A stretch of DNA of 64,000 nucleotides from Coffea arabica (taxonomy: Eukaryota > Streptophyta > Magnoliopsida > Gentianales > Rubiaceae), in contig NC_092323.1 of assembly GCF_036785885.1 (NCBI RefSeq), forward strand, positions 6,952,501 through 7,016,500, in the 5' to 3' direction. This document shows positions 45,200 through 58,200 of the stretch, one piece after another (within the stretch, counting starts at the first letter, position 1; each line of letters begins with the position of its first letter). The notes beneath the pieces are model-generated. The model ran no database searches. It saw only the letters and a list, made by a program, of their open reading frames with translations, and was not told where the DNA came from. The translations under genes and the position numbers were made by a program.

Positions 45200-47032
45200 C
45201 GTTTTGTTGGCAACTTGCACCGAATCATTGCAATAAGTGCAATGAATTTCCTTTTCCATATCTGGTCAATGTTCAGTAGAATCATTGCAATTAGCGCATG
45301 GCTTGAAACCTGGGACCTCTTCAAAACCCGAGCAGCCAAATAAAAAGGGGGGGGGGGGGTGTAACTTAGTAATGTGTAACTTTTCTTCCTTCGGCTAGTT
45401 CACTTAGTAATGTGTAGGATCAAACCATGATATTATCTGCTGTCAAATTCCCAGCTATATAACTTCTCAATGTCCTGGACATATTACTGGCACTTGCAAA
45501 GTCACACTAAAGCTTTTCTTTTTCTTTTCTTTCTTTTTTTCAACTAAAGTTCATGTTAAGGGAGAATTTCAGTTGAAGAAAGAAAATTCAGCAAAGCAGT
45601 AGTGTTAACTCAGATGGCAAAGTCGTTCATTTATTTATTATTTCGGTGAAATGTCAGTCGTTTGTGAACTTTTTGGAGTTTGGACTGTTGAAACCAAGTT
45701 GGATTTGCAACGTTGTGCTTCTTTTTCTTTTTTTTTTTTCTTTTTTCTTTACACGCTTCGTTGAGATTATCAGATAAAATTCTCCTTAATTTGCTTTTTT
45801 AATTAGCTGGGTTGACTTTAGACTGTACCCAGTGGGTCTGAATGTTCACGTAAGTGCTGCTATATCTGTAGTCCTTTGCATAAATAAAACTGACAATAAT
45901 ACGAATCACGTCTGTTTTCTCTCTGCCTGCTTTATCCGTTTGGATTTTATCCTAACTTTAGGTGGGCTTGATTCGTATTAGATTGGAGTGATAATGAGAT
46001 GTATTCGATATTCTGTACCGATAAAGAAGGTTATACTGCAACAATAGACACCTCAGCTGATCTCTCGTTTCTATTTCCCTAATTCATGCTTCTAGACGTC
46101 GTTGACTTATGGGGGCATCCTGTCCTGTCCAGTTAGTTTCCGGTTAAACCTTTCTGATTCTAGCTCAATCTTCATGCATTATTAAGTACGATTGCAGGTT
46201 GGAGAAAGTTCTATAACAAATTCTTAGTCATCAAGATGATTTTAACAATTCACTTGATAAAATCAAGAAAATTTTCTAAGATTTTAGATGGGGCAAAATA
46301 GCGGCTGTAAATGAAATTACCAAAAGTCCTTCAGGGTTAAAAAGCATTAGCCAAAACTTGGGGCCGGCTGCTACCAACTCCTGCCGCAGTGGATTTTGTG
46401 GTAACTATCAGTTCTAGGAACGCTGGTCCTGCGTGCCTTGCCTCAAATGACTCCTTCATATTGTTTTGAACCGTCATCAATAGTTTGATTCGCCAACCAA
46501 CCCATTAATTGGGATCGTTCATGCCTGAATTCCAGACAGCCTCTATGCCTGTCGACATGCTTGCCAAGGTAGACGGAGATGGAATTCCTTCGAAGCACCG
46601 TATCAAAGAGTGTGACAGCATCATGCAGAGACAGCCGCGCGGAAAATGCGAGTGGAACAAATACCCAGCTTTAGCACTACTACATGCATTTGTCTCGATC
46701 AAAAGAGTAGAGATTTTACAGCAATCCAACTCTGGTACTGAATCTTCTAGTATTACAATTTTCAGTGCTTCTATCTACCTTTCTAATTCACAGCGTACAG
46801 AAGTAGAGCTAGTCAACTTTTAGCACTTGCTACTGAATAGTTTCTAGGACTTTTTAGACATTGTCAAGCATCTGCTTAGTCGCTATCCAGTTGGTATTGG
46901 CACAGTCCTATACATTCTAGAACAATACCGAGGCCAGATTCAAAACCGCAATGATTCTTCTTCTTCTTCTTTTTTTCTCTTTTTTTCCTTTTTAGTGATA
47001 CACCAACACTGTATGTGCTATATACTACATTG
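45200..47032. other. Intergenic, no gene recognised
   Basis: Frames on both strands at about 46505-46823 overlap one another and carry no family motif. The sequence is otherwise AT-rich with a G run at 45349-45359 and T/C runs. The right edge includes the 3' UTR of the HSL2-like gene. Confidence 0.5.
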
Positions 47033-50000
47033 CTAAGAACGGGCCCTGGATTTGTCTTTGAGCAATTCTACCACTCTTCTCATGGAGGGCCTGTTCATTG
47101 GAAGAGATGAAACGCACTGAAGGGCGACGTCTAAGACCGCCCTAATCTCTTCAAGCTCAGATGTTGATGGTTTCAACCTTGCATCTACAAGGTGATCCAA
47201 ATAGTCAGCACAAATTTTGGCAGTATCGTTGGCTATTGGTTGTTCTGCAGATGACAATGCCACCTCCATTACCCACTGTACGATATCTTTATTCTCCCCA
47301 AAAGAGGGATCGATTGGCCGTTTACCAGTAATCAGTTCCAACAGAACCACACCAAAGCTGTATACATCACTCTTCTCTGTGATCTTCAGAGTGTATGCAT
47401 ATTCTGCAGAAACAAGAAGACAGCAAAAGCATGTTAGTTAGCCACCATGGCTTCAGACTCAAAAGATAATCACAGTCAGGGAAAGAACATTTTAAAAAAA
47501 AAAAAAATTTTTTGAGAGAATTAATATCACGATTACATTAATCGACAATCTAGCATTAATTTCTAACAATCTCCTTAATAACTAATATGCACCCCGAGGG
47601 CAAAGATGAAGTATGTCTACTTGATATGTTCCTTTTCCTTTCATTCCAAGCACAAGTAAACCTAAAAACAGCTTGAAACCTATAATCAGAGTATATAACT
47701 GGTCTTGCTCCCTTCAGTAGAAGTTCATGTCCAGCGAAGGAAAGCTAATAACAATAAAATGGCATTCGATAAATATAGTTCAACATACATTTTTATAATA
47801 AATAAAAAAAAATGGCTTTTAACCCAGTCACTCTAACTGGTTGGAGTTGAAGCCTTCAAGACAAAAGAAAGGAGGTTTGAGATAAACACACCAAATGAAA
47901 ACTTGACTAAACCCCGGTCAAACTAAGCTCAGTGTCGCTACTAATTCAAGTAAAATCAACTTTCTTTCGGCAAGAATTGGTTCAAAGCCAATTCATATCT
48001 TCCACTTCAAAACAATGGGCTAAAGATGCTAGAATAAGACAATCTTCCCACCAATCTTAGTCATAGACTAGTTCCCTCATGCGATTTTCCAACTGGAGCA
48101 ATTGTTTATGTGTAATCACGATTACGGGTGAATAGAGAATTTTTAATCTTTGTTTTTTGTATTATACAATTGTATCTTACTATTTGTTGTCCTTGGAACA
48201 GAAACTAGATATCTCCAAGCTCCTGTGTCTCTTTTTTTGGTCTTGCAGTCAAATTCGCTTTTGGCCACAGACAAGTACATGCAATATGATTTGAAGCGAT
48301 GTCGCAACAAAGACAAAGTGACAAAACCATCCGTAAACATGAGGCAACTCTCAATTCCAATCAAATGGAGAACTCAAAGCCTAAAACTAGTCAAATTAAG
48401 AACTGAGAGCCTAACACCATATGCCGCTTGCTTGCTGGAACAAAATCAAGAATAGCCATCCCCACTCTACACCCATAATACCCTAGTAAAAACATAATTG
48501 CTGCAGGGGAAACTAAAAAGAATTACATTAAGCCAAATCTATCATATTAATGAATGAAACAATTGATAATTACTACAAATAAAAGGCCATAATATAGACA
48601 GAAAAGTTATGCCTCACCTGGAGCAATATAGCCGTAGGAGCCAGCAATCTGAGACATGAGTTGGCCGCCCTCCTCCATATTTTTATGCAGAGTTTTTGCC
48701 AAACCAAAATCAGCGACCTTTGGCCTGAATTCCTCATCCAACAATAAGTTGTTAGACTTCACATCCCTATGAACAATTGCGGGTACGCAATCATGGTGCA
48801 AATAGGCCAGCCCTTGAGCAGCCCCAATTGCAATCTTGAACCTCGTATGCCAATCCAACAATACCCCACCTTTCTCTCCGTGTAGTACATCCCCCAAGCT
48901 CCCATTCTCCATGTAATCGTACACTAATATCCTAAAGTTGTCTCCAGAGCAACTGAACAACAACTTCACTATGCAACCATGCTTGATTCTGCCCAAAGTC
49001 TCCACCTCTGATTGGAACACCTCTTCAGATTCTGGTCCACGATTAGCATCCCAGAGTCTCTTGACTGCGACTGTCGGCCCGTTCTTCAACATGACACGAT
49101 AAACTTGGCCCGACCCGCCTGTTGCAATGAGATTATCTTGACTCAGAAAGGCAACAATATCTTCCTCGTTGAACCACAGTCGCTGAAATGCAGTCATTTT
49201 CCATGATTTTTTGCCCCGACCTGCAAATAAATTTAGCTTCTTTGACTTGATCAATAGCCATAGAAATGATACGACGAGTATTCCTGACAAGGCTGATAAA
49301 ATTCCCACCAAAACCAAGCTTATGGGTCTTCTTTTCTGGCATGAAGGGAGAGGTTTAAGATCAGGACTGCACAAATCCGAATTGCCCACTAAGCTTGAAA
49401 TGAAAATTTCATTGTCGAATGCACTAGGTACTCTGCCCTGAAGCCTATTATTTGATAAATTGAACATATTGAGCTTGAGTTTTGACAAATCCGATGGAAT
49501 CTCACCAGAAAGTAAATTCTCGGAAAGATCTAAGTATGTCAAATCAGGCAACTCCCCGAGCTCAGCTGGAATTGTACCAGAAAATTGATTGCCAGATAAG
49601 TTCAATTCTGTTAAATCAGTCCAAGTGGTAACAGAGGTCGGGATTTCACCTGTGATTGAGTTTTCTTGGACATCAAGCTTGAGTAACTTGTTCAATTTGG
49701 TCATGCACGAGGGCAGTTTGCCTGAGAACCGGTTGCTGCTAATGTCTATAATTTGAAGCTGTTCCAACTCGCATATTCCCTCCGGCAACTGGCCAGAAAA
49801 GCTGTTGCCCGATATCAAAAATCCTGTTAGATTACGGGCATTTGAAACCGTAGGAGGAATTTCACCCTCTAGTCTATTGTTTCGGAGTTCAAAAATCGTA
49901 AGCCCAGGAAAACTCCAGAAACTAGGAGGTACAACTCCAGACAGCTCATTACTGAAAATCCGGACGTACGTTAACGAACTGCACTCACCATACGACTCAG

Positions 50001-51240
50001 GGATTGGACCAGAAAAGTTATTGTTAAACAAAACTAATCTGTCTAGCTGCTTCTTGAAACAAAGATTTGGAGGCAAAGGCCCTTCTAGAAAATTCCCAGA
50101 TACATCAAAATCTTCCAAGCCTGAATTCCTTCCCAAATTAACCGGTAAATTGCCGGATAATCTGTTATTAAAGAGCTTGAGCTGATAAAGATAAGGATTT
50201 AGAGCTAAATTTTCTGGGATTTGGCCTTCCAAATTGTTGTCATTGAGATTGAAGGATTGCAGAGCTAAACCGGTTAGACTTTCTGGTATTCTTCCGGTGA
50301 GATTGTTCGATGAAGCATCGAAATTATATAGAGAAGTCAGGTTCGAAAATGTATCTGGAATTTCACCGGAGAGTTGGTTTGAATAGAGCTCTATCTGTTC
50401 GACAGCAATTAGTCCTCCGATACTTTCTGGGATCTTTCCAGTGAGGTTGTTGACGGAGAGGTCGAGGTTTTTAAGAGATTTGAGGTTTCCAATTGATTCT
50501 GGGATTGAACCAATTATATTTGAAAATGGAAACCAGAGATTTTCGAGTTTGGTGAGGCGGCCTATGTCGGCCGGAAGTGGGCTTGGGCCGAAATTGTTGG
50601 CAGCGATTTCTAGACGAGTTAACTCGGTGAGATTGGTTAAGAAATCCGGGATAGACCCGTTGAGTAAGTTGGAGAGAAGACGGAGCACCTGAAGGTTGGG
50701 TAAGCGGGAACCGTAACTCGCCGGAATCTCACCGGAGAAATTGTTAGCTGACAGGTCGAAGGTGGTGAGGTTGAGGAACTGAGTTTGAAGCTCCGGCAGC
50801 CCGCCAACGAACAAGTTGGAGGACAGATTGAGGAATTGCAGGTGGGAGCAGAGAGTGAGCGCTTCAGGTGAGAGGGTTCCGTTGAAGTAGTTACCGGAAA
50901 GGTCCAGAAAGCGGAGAGTCTGAATCCGGCAAAAGTCCGCCGGAAAATAGCCTGAGATGCTGAGGCTGGAGAGATTAACGGAAACGACATCGTTAGTTTG
51001 GTTGTCACAACCAATGCCAGTCCAGTTGCAGGGAGCATTGGGTGCGGACTGCTGCCAATCAGCGAGAAGACCACTGGGGTCTTGCAGTTCATTGGCCTTG
51101 ACTCGAAGCAAAACGACGACGTCCCTGTTCGATGAACTGGTACCAGGAATTATCAGAGCAATGCAGAAAAGCAGTTTGATGAGATAGAGATAGAGGGGCA
51201 GAGGTCTGCAGGTAAAGCTAAAGCACATAGTACCGGTCAT
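47033..51240 (-). CDS. HSL2: LRR receptor-like serine/threonine kinase, HAESA-LIKE 2 type
   Basis: Plasma-membrane receptor kinase of the LRR-XI/HAESA class; in Arabidopsis HSL2 perceives IDA-family peptides in organ separation. Exons are 51240-48618 and 47403-47033, separated by a 1214-bp intron (donor CCAG|GTGAGG, acceptor CTGCAG|AATATG; the junction restores SYGYIAPEYAY). The protein has 997 residues, close to the family length. Order: signal peptide (1-36), LRR N-cap with [10 protein letters not shown], about 20 LRRs (70-610), a [11 protein letters not shown] cysteine pair, a membrane helix (about 632-655), then the kinase. Kinase landmarks are [23 protein letters not shown] (Asp826), DFG (844-846) and the APE-like APEYAY. 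All catalytic residues are present, so it should be active. A nearby ATG could move the start by 4 residues. HSL2 is preferred over HAE/HSL1 by wording in the LRRs; HSL1 is the main alternative. Confidence 0.93.
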
Positions 51241-52903
51241 TTTCTTCTGTTAATTAAACTACCACCCCACAAACCGCAACTACTAGAATGTATAATGCAA
51301 TCTATCTAAAGAAAATTGAGTTTGAGGAAATGATGGGCTAATTCGATGATGAAATCGTGAAAATGAGAATTATTCATGATTTGTATTTAGCCATTGGATT
51401 TGAAAGACGGCAGCAGGCAACTGGCAAGTAGTGCATGGCCATGGACAGAGTAACACGTGCAGGCAGATTGGGAGAACCGCTGGAAGGGGGTGGAGGTAGT
51501 GAGCTAATTAGTCTACTCATTCTTGACTTAGGATTCTTAATTTATGGTGAATCTTGATAGACTAAGGTCAAAATATCTTGATAGACTACATCGATACTTG
51601 TATTCTGTTCACATGTGAAGGGCTGGTCATAGATGGCATTTAGTGTACTAAAAATTTCCATGTGGAGATGAGAAAGTTAGCAATAATATGATAAAATCGA
51701 CAATGATTGTCAAAGTAGGTCTCAACGAGTCGAGTCCGATCGAATTTTAATTTAATTGAATTGAGTCTCAATTTCATTTTATTAAATTCGATTAGAATTT
51801 AGTGTAAAACTTGAGCTCGACATCAAATTCGCTTGAACTAGTTTGCAGGATTCACAATGATTATCATTTTTTTTTTGGAAGCAAATGATTGTCAAAGATT
51901 GGTGGGAGTGAATTAGGCGGATTAAAACTGAAAGGTAAGGAAATGAATTTTTCCAGAAACACATTATTCATTATTTGGTCATAGACGGAAGATTGATGGT
52001 TTTATATGCCTTTGTAGATAGTGTAGAACATAAGAGGGGCATGTCTCATGTTTACAAATTACAACTGCTGAGAAGAAGATTGCCCTTTGGGAATACCATT
52101 GCTTGTTTGGGGTGGATATCAACCACTGAGCTTGGCTCAGTGGCCACCAAGGAGGAAAAAAACCTCATCTGTTTGGATTATAAGTGGGGATTCAAATCAC
52201 ACATGCAATAAAAAAAAATCAAAAGTGGTGTCAAATCACCCTTTTGGTCTAGTCTCTAACACAAGTCTGTTTAGATTTTCCTGAAAAAAAAATTTAGGAT
52301 GGATATCTTTATTATATTTGGATCATCCATGAACCATGGCCCCGTTTGATAAATGAGTATTTAGATATTTGTCTAAAATTTTACCTTCTTGTAGTAGTTG
52401 TATGAATAATTTGTAAGATAAAAATTTTTTTTTTAATTTTCTCTCTCTCCCTCTTCCCCCTCTCCCATGCTACTATCCCCTTCCCCCGACGCGATCTGAT
52501 CTCACGACTAGATTGAGCAAAGGGGGATAGAGAGGGAGAGGGGAGGAGAAAGGTAGTGGGGGAGGAAGAGGAGCGGAGATAGGTGGCAGACGAGAGGAAC
52601 GGAGAAGGAGGGAAGAGGAGAAAAAAAAAAAAGGTGGTCGTCTGGCTGGCGGCAAAGGTGGTGGTGGGTTGAGGTGGAAGAAAGAAGAAAAAAAATTTTT
52701 AATTGTTTTGGGCATTTTGAATTGTATAGTTTAAAATTTTTGAAAATTTTTTTAAGATTCTTGTAATTAAAATTATTAAAAAAATTGATGTGAGACAAAT
52801 TTAGCAAAAACTCGCTTTGCCAATCAGGCCCATATTTCACCATGTAACGATGATTTCCTTCTCCATGATTTACTTGTATTTTCTTGTGTCTTAGAAAGTC
52901 TTA
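51241..52903. other. Promoter side of the HSL2-like gene, then repeats
   Basis: The first few hundred bases are upstream of the HSL2-like start. From about 52339 to 52833 there is a possible transposon relic (GGCCCCGTTTGATAA left end, GGGCCTGATTGGC right end reversed) containing a purine-rich patch. Frames at 52473-52843 on minus are pyrimidine-rich shadows of that patch. No gene is seen. Confidence 0.4.
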
Positions 52904-53050
52904 GGCCTTGTTTGGATTGCGATTTTCCGTCGGAAAATTACGTCGTTTTTCGTGATCACATTTTCCTATTACCTTTTTCCCTCACATACATCAAATCGCT
53001 ACAGTATTTTTTCCATGAAAAATCATGAAAAATGCAATCCAAACACAACC
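52904..53050. mobile_element. PIF/Harbinger-type MITE with TTA target duplication
   Basis: Ends GGCCTTGTTTGGATTGC and (reversed) GGTTGTGTTTGGATTGC form 17-bp inverted repeats with two mismatches. They are flanked by TTA at 52901-52903 and 53051-53053. The 147-bp body is non-coding and includes CGCTACAGTATTTTTTCC. A 3-bp TTA duplication is typical of PIF/Harbinger elements. Confidence 0.8.
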
Positions 53051-53053
53051 TTA

Positions 53054-55058
53054 TCCTTTTACTACCGGTTGGCTACCTTTCACAACCACTGTCGTTGTGC
53101 GTACAGGGATTACTCGTGTATTGAGTGTGATGCCTTTGGAGTCTTCGCCCATGCCTGAAAAACAAACGAGTAAAGCAGTCAAAAAGGTTCTCAAGCGGTC
53201 AGACAATGCAGTTGGCCGAAATTGGTGACCAATATATAAATGCAAGGGTCCATCATTTCTTTTCAGTTGATTTGTATTGTTCTTCGGAGGGTCCATCAAC
53301 TCTATGATTTTTTTTTTCTGAGGTGCTTATCAACTCAATGATCTCAATTCAAGACAAAAGGATAAGTTAACAATAATCGAAGACTCGGGGATTTGAAGGT
53401 ATGCGAGTGTGGAATTATTCCAGAAGCAAAGATAATAAATACATGGCTAATTATTTTAGTGCGGAGGGTCAAAAAAATCTACAAGTTGATGCAAGCAAAA
53501 GGGGTGCAAACGGATGTTGTTGCAAGCGAAAGGTGTTTGCATCCCTTAATTATGAGATTTCGGATTCAAAATTTATGGGAATGAAAAGGACAATGTTAAG
53601 AAAATTTCTCCTGCAAGAGACCCGACTCGAGTCGAACAAAATTAATCACAGCTCGTGAAACGGACACAGATACCTATGAATTATAAAAAAAAAAAAATCT
53701 ACAAATCCCAATAGTAAGGGCGCGGCGAATGGTAACTCATTTTCTACATTGCTGAATTTAACACGAGTGTGGGACACTAAATTCATAATCGAATCTTTGA
53801 CTGTGAGCTGTAAACTATGAAGGACAGCTTCTAGGAATTGAATTGTGTTCGAAATTTGGGAAAAAAGATGTACAGTCGCTTCAATTCGAAGCAAAGTAGT
53901 AGTCAGCAAGCAGCAGTCCAGCCACTAGTGGAAAATCGTATCGTATTGTATCACTTTTTCTCTGGGAATGTTTACATGAAAGAATTGATGCGTGCGTAAG
54001 GATTGGAATTTATTAAGATGGAAGAGATCGTGCGAAGGAAGCATAGAATATAAAAGTTCGGCTTAGTTGGTTCTCGTTCTGTTTCTTTTTGGTAGTTATG
54101 GGATTCTTTTAGCAAGTCTCTGAGATTCTAAGTGGATTGGTTGGATGCCGGTTCTAGAATTAATAGATTTACCCCTCAGTTTTAGTTACATAACTTGTAC
54201 TCAGCTGAATGTTCTTTCAATGGGAAAAAAAAAAAGAAGGTTTGATATTACTAGCAAATTAAAAGTGCTTCGTAGCCTTGACCAGGGAAGAGCTAATAGT
54301 AGTGGCTCCCTCATAGTAAAATTTCTCTAAGCAACTCCTCAAATTTTGGTGTTTGGAGACTTGGAAATAAAAGTTCAACAGATTACAGAACATGATAGGA
54401 CATCCCTTATAAAGTAGTAGTATATAAATTCTTTCTTGCCCTAGATTAGATTTCCGCTCTCGTTTAGAAATATGCAAATGCTTGAGACGGTACTTTGCAG
54501 TCAAGAAACAATAGAAAACAATAATTGGCTTTATTAAAACTAAGTATTACTTTATTTTGTTTTGTTGCCCTCGTGCTTTCCCATTTTGCTTTTGCTTTTT
54601 CTGTTCTCTTCTTTAGCTCCATTTCAATGTTGTAGGGTCCCATAATTATGGCTGTTCCATAATAGCGTACTCAGAAGTCAAAATTCTGTTCATACAAATG
54701 GGAAATGCTAGGACCGCAAACTTGAAATTAAAAGGATCAGCCAATCACAATTGCCAAGTGCCTCGGGGCTGGGGACTACTTGCTTGACGTTTTGTCATGA
54801 TAGTAGTATAAAACTGAACCACTGAGCTTTTGGCTGTAAGCCAAAACCACTAAGCTTTTGGTCGTAAGTCGGTTCGAACTTCACCGGCGGTGAAAAAACT
54901 TAAATTTGGCGTCAGATCATATTTTTTATCTAGCCAGATTTATATACCTACCTGTTAATCTCTTATACAGTCTCGTTAAACTTTTATTCTCTATAAAATA
55001 GGATAGATCAGAATCATCAGATTATACAATATTATTATTGCTGGAAAAAAAAAATAGT
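53054..55058. other. Intergenic, no gene recognised
   Basis: Short frames at 53393-53658 (+) and 53646-53909 (-) carry no known motif. A B-box-like GGTTCGAACTT near 54872, preceded by duplicated ACCACTRAGCTTTTGG text (about 54820-54860), hints at a degraded SINE but lacks a clean A-box and tail. Confidence 0.45.
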
Positions 55059-55228
55059 GAGTGTGTTTGGATTGTAAGTTATTTGAAATATTTTTACTGT
55101 AGCACTTTTTGTGATGTGATGTATGTGAGATAAAAAGGTAATTGGGAAGATAAAAAGGTGTATTGAAAATTGTAATGGTGATGTCAGCAAATATATTTGG
55201 CCAAATAATTGGCTGTCCAAACACACTC
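55059..55228. mobile_element. MITE with GAGTGTGTTTGG ends
   Basis: The left end GAGTGTGTTTGGATTG and the reversed right end GAGTGTGTTTGGACAG share 13 of the first 16 bases, including the first 13. AGT flanks both ends (55056-55058, 55229-55231). The body is 170 bp and contains TTTACTGTAGCAC, a word shared with the elements at 52904 and 62345. It fits a PIF/Harbinger-like family. Confidence 0.7.
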
Positions 55229-55231
55229 AGT

Positions 55232-58200
55232 ATAAAACTGTGTCGTTCAAAAAGTATACATGCAAACGAAAGATGATGACGGTCCGTGTCATGCTCATGT
55301 ATAGATCAACAACTAATTTTAACTTTTATTATTTTCTCTTTTTTTTGGTCCCCCCTTTTTTTTCTTTTTCTAATTTACTAGCAACCAATTTTATATCTGA
55401 GATAGTGGGACAGAGAGTAAACTTTAAGGGCATTAGCTAGGATTTTTCGATGCCTAGCTTTCTAGGAGTACTCAGAGAATTCATTCACCGTATGCCAGTG
55501 GATAACTTCTCAGTCTCCATTCAAGCATCTAGTATATCTTGTTCTCTTCCTTTGTTTGACTTGATTTAAATTGAAACGAAATTATTAGGAAGTCCAATTC
55601 AAAGACCAATTAATTCTTCGTTAATAATGTCGCGCGTTGATGGTAACATATGTTCAGTTTCTGGAAAATGCTCCAATAAACTATTACCACTTGGAATGAA
55701 TTTGAATGGCTGGTACGCCCGAAAGAGATATACGCAGGGAGGAACGTTGTTTGGACTTGTACAACTTTCAAGCAGTCTTCAACACTTGAGTCAGTACTGA
55801 AATATAACAAAGAATAATTGAAATTCAAAAAGATGACAATAATTAGAAAAGCGTAGAATGAATAAACTAAACTTGGTGCTCATATATATATATTTTTTAA
55901 GTAGTTAAAGTAGAGAATGTAGTGGACTTCTTGCCAAGTTTGCTTACTAAAACTTCACGGCCTTGGCCCGCACCAAAATACAAGGGTCCAACGGGCTTGA
56001 AGTATGCTTTCCCCGAGAGAGAGAGAGAGAGAGAGGGGCAAGAACGGCTGCTTCCTGCAACCAACCGTGTCTGTATAAAGTTACATTTTGTATAAAATCC
56101 GCCGGGACAGTTTTTTTTTTTTTTTAATTTATTTTATGTGGCGGAATGCACAAACTAACTGGGGGTGCAAGAGCCAAGATGGAATATCACGAATACTGGA
56201 GATGGATAGCTTCGGGTTTCTGTGTTCTGCGAGAATTTGATAAACAAATTTTAAGAGGAAGCTGTCTGCAAAGTGAGGAACGGACAAAGCAACTCAAAGT
56301 CAACGTCGCCGTGAAGCAAAAGTTGTTCTACTAAAGAACCCGACGATCTTCCCATTTGTACTAATTTTACGCTTTTCAGCTCCCCAGAGGGCAAAGGCGA
56401 ACGCCCCAACATGTGTTCTAAATTCTAATCTACTACTCCCAGTAGCGATTGATGCTCACCACCAGTTTTTGCTATCTTTCTAAACATGGATAGACCGTCC
56501 AAGTAACTCGAAAAACCTGATCCTCTCTCTTGTAACGTAATCAATGGCTTCTTGATGAATTTACTGATACTTTGAAGAAGCGTGCATGGGAATCTGTATA
56601 TATCAAATGTTCTTCATTCGAAAAAATATAAGGACTGACATTCTTTCGAGTGTATAAGATGGTGCGGTTAGGCAAGAGAACACGTTCAGATGGTCAAAAG
56701 TGTTTGGTGCAGTGGGTGAGGTAAATCTTGATTAGCACGAACTTCAATAATCAAATGATCAACCGCACCTGATTAATTTTTGGTGGTTCAGTTTGGAATT
56801 CAATTTGGAACCACACAGTATCATACGTTTTTACGCTCAGCACTAGCCACCAAACAAGATGATGCATCAGTTTTATAACTCATTCACGATCGTGGATTTC
56901 CTATATTTGTTTTGCAAAAGGATTGGAAATTTAATAACAGCATCAATGGAACAAATGATGGGTTAGGTCTGACGGCGATTGGGGGTGAGAGAAAGGGTTG
57001 GTTGTTCCTTGAACAGTTGTTTAAAAGGATATGTATCATCTGATTGATGAGTCGTCATAATAATAAGACAATTCGCGGTTCGCATACTTATTAAGTATGA
57101 ATTTTTGCTAATTTAGGAATAAAAAATTGATCCATCTACGTGAGTTCATGAGCCAACAAATAAAATAAAGGATTTTTATCTTCGAAACCCATTGCATTGC
57201 TCTTACAATCATATGATTTTATTATCTAATTTTGCAAAATTCAATACTGGTTTTAGAGTTTGTAAAATTATAATTAAATCATTAGTGCAATTCTGGAGAT
57301 GTAAGTACATAATATATAAACTAAGAGATACTTTATACTTCATGAATTTAGTTTGATGATTTTGTTTTTAAAATTTTTAGCCAAAAAAGAAAAATAAATT
57401 CTTGGAATGACTTGAAATTTTATCTGTTAGCATATAATGCTAGAAATTAAATATTTAATGTGAAGAGCTTTACTCTTCTTTTTTTTTTTTTTGGTAAAAT
57501 TGCATTTTCAAATTTTGTTTGCATATATTTTCATGAATAATAAAATTTTAAGTACATAAAATATTGATTTTTTATATCATAACTTTCAAAACGATTCAAG
57601 GAGGGATACCAATCTTAAGAATGTTGTTTCTAATGGATATTGAGATTGAGGACGACAAAAACACCAGAATTTGCGCTCAGAAATTTAAGTTGGGCATGGT
57701 CCAGTACTAGGAAAATGCGCAGTCGCCACTGGTCAAATCCATACCCCAATTCAAAGCGTCTGGGCATCTTCTTCATTTTTGGGCCCATATTAAGTTAACC
57801 GCAAAAAAAAAATTTTTAATTATTATAAAGACGAGAGAACACGACGCGATGTTATTATAAGCAAGACTCCAAGGCTCTGATATCTGATCCACTCGTCCAC
57901 ATGCCGTTGCAGCACCGTCACTGATCGCCTGTCGTCTGCTACTAAAAATGCATGTTACGGTAACAGCTCTTTTCTGTTTCTTTTTCTGGGTTACTCAATT
58001 AGGTGTAATCTTTTCTCATTATGTGGTATAGATCCCTGACTCTCAGAAAAACTTGCGGGTGTAATGATGGGGTGATCAGGGTCCGATACCCGACCCATCA
58101 TCGTAGTATGACCAAGAACTATGGTCTAATCCGATGTGGGGAAAATATAGGATTAGTTGAACTGAAACCGACCTAGTTAAGCTTCTAATCTGGCATTTTT

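Noticed and set aside
50637-51092. 151-codon minus frame and several plus frames inside the HSL2-like gene
   Set aside because: They overlap the LRR exon in other frames; the receptor frame has full family homology.
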